Shown piece by piece: positions 32,512 through 36,703 of a DNA stretch of 36,703 bases. The notes beneath the pieces were generated by a model that did not search any database, was not told the origin of the DNA, and was given only the letters and a program-made list of their open reading frames with translations. A program made the position numbers and the translations under genes. Each line of letters begins with the position of its first letter. Position 1 is the first letter of the stretch. The stretch comes from Clostridiales bacterium (lineage in GTDB: Bacteria > Bacillota > Clostridia > Oscillospirales > CAG-272): positions 1-36,703 of the forward strand of contig DPGD01000052.1 in NCBI GenBank assembly GCA_003522145.1, in the 5' to 3' direction.

Positions 32512-32690
32512 AACCTTTCCGGGAAGTTCTGAAGCCGGGGTTTTCTCCCGAAAAACCGCCGTCGAAGTTATGAAATCTTTCGCGATGTAAACCTTCCCGG
32601 TGTAGCTCCGAAAACGGTTTTTTCAAAAAACTGCTTTCGGGCCTTAAATCCACAGTGAAGCGAGCCTTATGGAATCTCCGAAGTGGGGGC
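32512..32690. repeat. three degenerate direct repeats
   Basis: Units at about 32512-32545, 32590-32624 and 32663-32690 share the pattern AACCTT-CCGG--AG-TC-GAA--CGG--TTTTC, with the third unit most decayed. Spacing is 78 and 73 bp. They have no coding sense and may be the remains of a small element. Confidence 0.45.
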
Positions 32691-32702
32691 TAACACTGAA
32701 AA

Positions 32703-32736
32703 AAAACTGCCGCAGACCATGGTCTGCGGCAGTTTT
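32703..32736 (-). terminator. 34-nt perfect palindrome, terminator of the cohesin-like operon
   Basis: AAAACTGCCGCAGACCA and its exact complement. As RNA it forms a strong GC-rich hairpin flanked by A and T runs, so it works in both directions. It lies 13 nt past the stop of the 37-aa ORF on the minus strand. Confidence 0.82.
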
Positions 32737-32749
32737 GAAAAAGTCAGAA

Positions 32750-32863
32750 TTACCAATCCACTTCGCCGGGATTACCGGAATCACCATTGGACAGGGACAA
32801 CAAATCGGACTCTTCAAATTCAACTACGATTGCTTCGGGAGCAACATAAGCCTTGTTTTCCAT
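32750..32863 (-). CDS. 37-aa acidic peptide downstream of the cohesin-like gene
   Basis: Small ORF with a very good start: AAAGGAGG, 8 nt, ATG at 32863; stop TAA at 32750-32752. It begins MENKAYVAPEAIVVEFEESD and ends in an acidic, Gly/Ser/Asn-rich stretch closing with VDW. Net charge is clearly negative. No Cys and no signal peptide. The gene lies 21 nt after the cohesin-like gene and before a strong terminator, so the two form a unit. The pattern YVAPE...VEFE...D-L followed by a Ser/Gly tail recalls small unassigned ORFs I associate with Clostridia. The function is unknown; a modified peptide or assembly partner is speculation. Confidence 0.72.
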   Translation of the reverse strand: MENKAYVAPEAIVVEFEESDLLSLSNGDSGNPGEVDW

Positions 32864-32884
32864 TCTTTCATCCTCCTTTTACAA

Positions 32885-34195
32885 TCAAGCAACGGTCACA
32901 TTTGTGATCGTCACAACATCACTGCAAACAACCTCATTGGCGCCGTAGGTGCCCTGAGCAGTTGCAAACAGAGTAACCTTCAGAGTGTATGTGCCGGCAG
33001 GTACACCCTTCACGGTCAAACCAGTCAGGTAGGTACCGTCGATCAGCTCTTCGCCGGTAGCAGCATTCACAACAGAAGAGGTGGTAGCAACACCGGTCAG
33101 AGTGGTGTACACTGCGGTAGTGGTGTAAGACTTGGTCTTGACGCCCACGAATTCCACTTCCACGGTCACATCGGAGAAGGCCAAATCATTGGGAGCGATG
33201 TAGCCAAGCACTGTAACAGCACTGCCATTTACCTTGGCGGTAGCGGAGGCCTGAAGTCCGTTGATATAAGTGGGTTCGTTCGTGGATTCGTTCGTAATAT
33301 AATCTTCAATATTGGCAAGGGTTGTATCCAATCCGTTAGCCAACCGATAGTAATACAGCTTGGGGGTGATCTCTACAGCGGCGCCGCAGGAAGTCTTATC
33401 CAAGTTCGTATTCTTCAGAACAACTGCATCAGCAGAAGCGCTGTTCAGGGAGGGCTTTGCGATGGAGGTAACCGTTGCGGGAATAGTCAAAGTTCCGAAT
33501 GTACCGGTCATCTTCTGTCCCTTGGTCATAGAGCCAACACGCAGACCATCACCAACGGTGAAGTCCTCGCCGGAACCAGCCTTTGCGGGAGCAACGCCGC
33601 CAACCTCTTCATCGAGGATGGTGATGGTGCCGGACTCCCAAGTAGCTTCCTCAAACAGGTTCTTGCTCGTTCCGGAAACCTTTTCAAACTGAAGGGTGGA
33701 AATAGGAAGACCGGAGTTATTATCAAAATACTGGTCGGTAACGCCGATGGTGATCTTGCCGGTTGCATCCGCCGGAATCTCAAAAGCAATAGAGCCAATC
33801 TTCATGCCGCCCTTGGCAAGAATCTGCTCATTCGTTCCGATGTTCTTGCCGCTTCCAGCAGAAATAAATGCCGATGTCAAGGATACATTGGAGTTAGGAC
33901 TCATATAATTGCCATCGCTGGTGTACAATTTATCCTGAGTGGCGGAAATCTTCACATCCGGATTAGAGGAAGTGAAGCGAATCTGCCAAGATCTCAGATG
34001 ATTGTAGTTGCCGGCAAAGGAGTCGGCAGAAACAAATACATCCACATAAGCTGTGGTTCCGGCTTGTGCATAGCTGTTTCCTACTGTGATTTTCAGACCA
34101 GTACTTTCAGCTGCGAAAGAACCGATTCCCAAAAGAGACAGGACGGAAACCACCATGAAAGCCGCCAACGCGAATGATAAAATGCGCTTTTTCAT
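32885..34195 (-). CDS. secreted protein with cohesin-like domain
   Basis: Protein of 436 aa with a clear signal peptide (MKKRILSFALAAFMVVSVLS, likely cut after SFA at about 28). Residues about 33-195 resemble a cohesin: LKITVGNSYAQAGTTAYVDV, a middle strand region SWQIRFTSSNPDVKI, GSIAFEIPADATGKITIGV, and closing GTITILDEE. Cohesins bind dockerins, and a dockerin protein lies directly upstream on the same strand. Residues about 200-436 are beta-rich, with one Cys in DKTSCGAAVEI and no cell-wall anchor, SLH or LPXTG motif. It could be an adaptor or a soluble partner. An AGAGAGG site precedes the ATG. Cohesin assignment is by pattern and moderate. Confidence 0.7.
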   Translation of the reverse strand: MKKRILSFALAAFMVVSVLSLLGIGSFAAESTGLKITVGNSYAQAGTTAYVDVFVSADSFAGNYNHLRSWQIRFTSSNPDVKISATQDKLYTSDGNYMSPNSNVSLTSAFISAGSGKNIGTNEQILAKGGMKIGSIAFEIPADATGKITIGVTDQYFDNNSGLPISTLQFEKVSGTSKNLFEEATWESGTITILDEEVGGVAPAKAGSGEDFTVGDGLRVGSMTKGQKMTGTFGTLTIPATVTSIAKPSLNSASADAVVLKNTNLDKTSCGAAVEITPKLYYYRLANGLDTTLANIEDYITNESTNEPTYINGLQASATAKVNGSAVTVLGYIAPNDLAFSDVTVEVEFVGVKTKSYTTTAVYTTLTGVATTSSVVNAATGEELIDGTYLTGLTVKGVPAGTYTLKVTLFATAQGTYGANEVVCSDVVTITNVTVA

Positions 34196-34225
34196 GATTG
34201 AACCTCTCTTTTTTCTGATTTTTTG

Positions 34226-34239
34226 GGGAGAATTCTCCC
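34226..34239. promoter_or_regulatory. 14-bp palindrome in the cohesin-like leader
   Basis: GGGAGAA-TTCTCCC, a perfect inverted repeat about 15-30 nt after the expected transcription start and 31 nt before the ATG. It could be a repressor operator or simply a leader stem. Confidence 0.4.
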
Positions 34240-34259
34240 TCTTTTAAAACGCCAACTAT

Positions 34260-34287
34260 AGTATATCACATTTTGAAAATTTGTCAA
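34260..34287 (-). promoter_or_regulatory. promoter of the cohesin-like operon
   Basis: Minus strand: perfect -35 TTGACA (34282-34287), 16-nt spacer, -10 TATACT (34260-34265) with an extended TG before it. Strong by consensus, so this secreted protein may be highly expressed. Confidence 0.75.
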
Positions 34288-34384
34288 TACTCTTTTTTTA
34301 TTTCTTGCCAAAAGAGTAAAAACCTTCAACTTTTCTCTTCTATCTGCAGAAAACAGTCAACTTTTCTTCTCAAAAGAGCTTTTC

Positions 34385-34416
34385 TTTCCGGCCTTCCTAC
34401 TCCGGAAGGCCGGAAA
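34385..34416 (-). terminator. terminator-like hairpin after the dockerin gene
   Basis: TTTCCGGCCTTC and its exact complement around an 8-nt loop; a 12-bp stem with a mixed A/T tail (GAAAAGCTCTTTT). It lies about 180 nt past the dockerin stop. Confidence 0.65.
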
Positions 34417-34597
34417 ATCTTCTTTTTACACTGACGCCTCGGAAATCCCGACAGAATCCGAACGGGTCACCTTGCCGCAAAACTCTGCTTCCAAGCTGCG
34501 CACGATGGCGAGCTCTTTTCGGTTTGTACGCCCGTCCTGCGCCAAAGCTGACTGCCTACGGACTTCCTTGGCCTATTCAGAACTGTTGGTTTCTTTC

Positions 34598-36703
34598 TTA
34601 TCCTTCAGCTGCGCTGCCTGCAATGATCTCCAAGACAGCTGTAACATCCGCGATCGAAATGCTTCCGCTTCCGTCCGCATCCAGTGCGTCCTCAACCACC
34701 GTTCTGTCGGCGATCATCTGTGCCTGCTCCTCTTCGGTAACAGACAGATAGTCCAGAATGGCCGTGATATCCGCAATGCTGATGGTACCGTCGCCGTTTG
34801 CATCGCCCACCTGAATCACGGCAATGGCTTCGGGCTCTTCATGTCCGCAAACCGTGCAGGTGTGCTTCCGCTCACCCTCTTTGGTGGTTGTGGGATATGT
34901 TACCACGACCCACTCACCATAGGTGTGCTCGCCCACGCAGGTATAGGCAGGAACAAAACCATCGGGGAAGGCCACTTCTGCCGGAGTGGTGGTTCTGTAG
35001 GCCACCGTGCCGTCCAGATTGTAAATCGTCATATAGATCGTGTAGACGGTTCCGGCGGCAGGAGTAAATTTGTCTTCCGCCAGCATGGTCTCAAAACGGA
35101 GCAGACCGCCGGCAGAATATGCGGACGAAGGATTGATGGCGTAATCCGTGCCGTTGATGGTCAGAACGAAGGTGTAGTTTTTCCAAGCATCATTGGAAAT
35201 GAGGCCCAGATCGGCTCCGGTGTAATCATCGGGGCAAAGCAACAATTGGAACTGCGTTCCGCCGGTTCCGCCGGGCCAGTTTTCATAACCGGAATTCCAG
35301 GGTTTCACAGTCAGACCGACTCTCTGAGAGACCACATTATAGGTCGCATCGGCAGTTGCCGGAACCGGATCCTCTGCGGCGCCCATTACATGGTAGCCGT
35401 CCTCGTCGTATTCCTCAAACAAGCCTTCAGGAACGGTCGGGATTTTTCCTTCCATGCAGTGGTTCACTGCCGCTACCACGCCGTCCACCATCCAGGTGAT
35501 CTCATAGAAGATGTGTGTTATAGGATCTACGCTCAAAGACAAATTCTTTACTATATTCGTATACACTGTGCCGTCGATCTCCACGACAAAGGTCACCTTG
35601 TAGGTCACACCCTTCACCGGGACGAAACGGTTTTCCGGTTCGGCTTCCACACAGGGCTGGAACCGGAGAATACCCCAAGTACCTCCATTGTAAGAAGAGG
35701 AGGGCTTCAGAGTAACGGTTTTGCTGGAGCCATCGCTTCCTTCAAAGGTTAAAGTCCAGGTTGCCGCCAAAAACTTGCTTTGCTCATAGGCGCTGTTAAG
35801 CGTCGGTGTCAGCAATACCTGCGTCTCGTTGCTCCAGTTTTCCATACCGGCGCCATACTTGCCACAAGGCATCACTTCTTTGCCTTCCAAAGACACGACC
35901 GCATCCACCCAGGTAGCATTGCCGTAAGCGGTATTGTAGTTGCCTATTTCGGTCAGGTTCAACTGGAACGCATTCCAATCGTAGTAACAGGAGATTGTGG
36001 TGATCGTGGTATTATAAACGGTACCCTGCTTGATCACGGTTACATTCTTGGACATTTTGAAATACGGAATCGTTTCACAATGTGCAAAGCTGTCATAGCC
36101 CAAAGTGGTGACGGTGTCGCTGAGCGTGACACTTTCCAGTCCCGTGAAGCTGTTGAAGGCCAGCTTACCGACCGAGGTGATACCCTCGCCGACGGTAACG
36201 GTCGTGGCCAAGGCCTTGTAGGCATCCCAAGGTCTGTCCTTAGTGGCGGCATAGTCGGGCATATCGCCGGTACCGGTGATGGTCAGATTTCCGCTTGCAT
36301 CGATGGCCCAGTTGATGGTGTCGTTCACTGTACCGGAGGCAGGCTCCACTTTAGCAGTTTCCACCGCATCCACCCAGGTTGCGTTGCCGTAAGCGCTGTT
36401 GTAGTTGCCCAACTCGGTCAGGTTCATCTGGAATAGTTTCCAATCGTAGTAGCAGGAAATGGTGGTAAAGGTTGTGGACCAAACTGTACCCTGCTTGATG
36501 ACCGTTACATTCTTGGACATTCTCAGATAGGGAACGGTGCCGTCGTATGCAAAGCAGTCATAGCCCAGAGTGGTAACGGTATCGCTAAGCGAAATGCTTT
36601 CCAGACCGGTAAAATGAGAGAAGGACAGTTTACCAACAGAAGTAACGCCCTCACCAACGGTGATGGTCTTGGCAAGTGCCTTGTAGGCATCCCAAGGTCT
36701 GTC
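34598..36703 (-). CDS. dockerin protein with BspA-like repeats (5' end outside window)
   Basis: The frame is open to the right edge, so the N-terminus is missing; 701 residues are visible. From the N-terminal side there are two BspA/LRR_5-type blocks of about 115 residues, each beginning DRPWDAYKALA and 155 codons apart, with FTGLES and TLSDTVTTLGYD strands. Two related beta domains follow (about 35530-35880 and 34960-35320), joined by an InlB-repeat-like module (EITWMVDGVVAAVNHCMEGK). Next is HTCTVCGHEE, and finally a type I-like dockerin with two calcium loops, DANGDGTISIADITAILDYL and DADGSGSISIADVTAVLEII. It is presumably secreted and docked to a cohesin. Confidence 0.87.
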   Translation of the reverse strand, partial: DRPWDAYKALAKTITVGEGVTSVGKLSFSHFTGLESISLSDTVTTLGYDCFAYDGTVPYLRMSKNVTVIKQGTVWSTTFTTISCYYDWKLFQMNLTELGNYNSAYGNATWVDAVETAKVEPASGTVNDTINWAIDASGNLTITGTGDMPDYAATKDRPWDAYKALATTVTVGEGITSVGKLAFNSFTGLESVTLSDTVTTLGYDSFAHCETIPYFKMSKNVTVIKQGTVYNTTITTISCYYDWNAFQLNLTEIGNYNTAYGNATWVDAVVSLEGKEVMPCGKYGAGMENWSNETQVLLTPTLNSAYEQSKFLAATWTLTFEGSDGSSKTVTLKPSSSYNGGTWGILRFQPCVEAEPENRFVPVKGVTYKVTFVVEIDGTVYTNIVKNLSLSVDPITHIFYEITWMVDGVVAAVNHCMEGKIPTVPEGLFEEYDEDGYHVMGAAEDPVPATADATYNVVSQRVGLTVKPWNSGYENWPGGTGGTQFQLLLCPDDYTGADLGLISNDAWKNYTFVLTINGTDYAINPSSAYSAGGLLRFETMLAEDKFTPAAGTVYTIYMTIYNLDGTVAYRTTTPAEVAFPDGFVPAYTCVGEHTYGEWVVVTYPTTTKEGERKHTCTVCGHEEPEAIAVIQVGDANGDGTISIADITAILDYLSVTEEEQAQMIADRTVVEDALDADGSGSISIADVTAVLEIIAGSAAEG
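35895..36238 (-). repeat. BspA-like coding repeat, unit 2
   Basis: Codes for a block from DRPWDAY to NATWVDAV. It is very similar at DNA and protein level to the unit starting at the window's right edge, with a period of 465 bp. Confidence 0.8.
36360..36703 (-). repeat. BspA-like coding repeat, unit 1 (reaches window edge)
   Basis: First visible unit, DRPWDAY to NATWVDAV. The linker to unit 2 (36239-36359) reads NDTINWAIDASGNLTITGTG, the lead-in typical of BspA modules, so more units may lie beyond the edge. Confidence 0.8.

Larger units (their letters stand above)
32193..32749. other. 557-bp gene-poor region with hairpins and degenerate repeats
   Basis: Between the AbrB-type gene and the 37-aa ORF. 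It holds two hairpins after the regulator (32205-32242 and 32373-32410), three imperfect direct repeats (32512-32690) and a perfect palindrome (32703-32736). A plus-strand open frame at 32367-32573 has no usable ribosome binding site and starts in the terminator, so it is not called. Confidence 0.6.
34196..34597 (-). other. 402-bp intergenic region: terminator, promoter, possible gene remnant
   Basis: It separates the dockerin gene from the cohesin-like gene. It contains the dockerin terminator (34385-34416), the cohesin-like promoter (34260-34287) and a leader palindrome (34226-34239). Minus strand 34426-34572 is a 48-codon open frame after a TAG, without a good start, reading RTNRKELAIVRSLEAEFCGK in its middle. 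It may be a broken gene end or chance. Confidence 0.55.

Noticed and set aside
32367..32573. 68-codon plus-strand ORF in the gap after the AbrB-type gene
   Set aside because: It begins just before and runs through the terminator stem at 32373-32410, has no ribosome binding site, and runs through degenerate repeat sequence.
32669..34177. 502-codon plus-strand frame opposite the cohesin-like gene
   Set aside because: The minus-strand gene has a signal peptide, promoter, ribosome binding site and terminator; the plus frame has none and is Gly/Asn-rich shadow sequence.
35895..36703. The 465-bp repeats as a mobile element
   Set aside because: They code for successive BspA-like modules in one reading frame and have no terminal inverted repeats or transposase.

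Overview
The window looks like a chromosome segment from an uncultured member of the Bacillota, most likely class Clostridia and possibly gut-associated. The evidence is the gene order (pyrH-frr-uppS-cdsA-dxr-rseP; a complete S10-spc-alpha ribosomal block with adk, map and a small KOW protein between secY and infA), zinc-type S14 and L36, a four-ligand zinc lid in adenylate kinase, an AbrB/SpoVT-type regulator, and secreted cohesin-like and dockerin proteins. Genus cannot be told from the sequence alone.

Left part (1-9900, all minus strand). A housekeeping chain reads right to left from a promoter near 9815-9843: tsaE, tsaB, rpiB, a GT2-GtrA fusion glycosyltransferase, a PAP2 phosphatase, pyrH, frr, uppS, cdsA, dxr and rseP. 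Much of it serves the lipid carrier and the envelope: Dxr feeds isoprenoid synthesis, UppS makes undecaprenyl-PP, the PAP2 enzyme could recycle it to undecaprenyl-P, and the GT2-GtrA protein could load and flip a sugar on that carrier. CdsA makes CDP-diacylglycerol and RseP cleaves membrane proteins. A 90-bp hairpin-rich repeat occurs twice, at 1-90 and 7887-7976, in the same orientation with one mismatch.

Middle (9900-15300). A tRNA-Arg(CCG) has its own promoter and terminator. It is followed by an accessory metabolic segment: an SMP-30/gluconolactonase-like protein (minus) divergent from a GH36 alpha-galactosidase (plus), then an M28-type metallopeptidase (plus). Two near-identical terminator hairpins separate this from the ribosomal block.

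Ribosomal block (15296-31700, minus). Thirty genes run from rpsJ to rplQ, from a strong promoter at 31696-31724. The order is rpsJ-rplCDWB-rpsS-rplV-rpsC-rplP-rpmC-rpsQ-rplNXE-rpsZ-rpsH-rplFR-rpsE-rpmD-rplO-secY-adk-map-KOW-infA-rpmJ-rpsMKD-rpoA-rplQ. Points of interest are a CTG start for infA, a GTG start for rpsJ, charged C-terminal tails on S3 and L17, and structured spacers at rpsJ-rplC and rpsZ-rpsH. The S10 leader of about 250 nt carries a possible 45-codon upstream ORF.

Right part (31840-36703). An AbrB-type regulator with a CxxC/CxxC tail diverges from the S10 operon. After a gene-poor stretch with degenerate repeats comes a surface-protein locus on the minus strand: a large dockerin protein with BspA-like leucine-rich repeats, cut by the right edge, and a separate two-gene unit made of a secreted cohesin-like protein and a 37-residue acidic peptide. 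This cohesin/dockerin/small-peptide arrangement is the most novel-looking part of the window.
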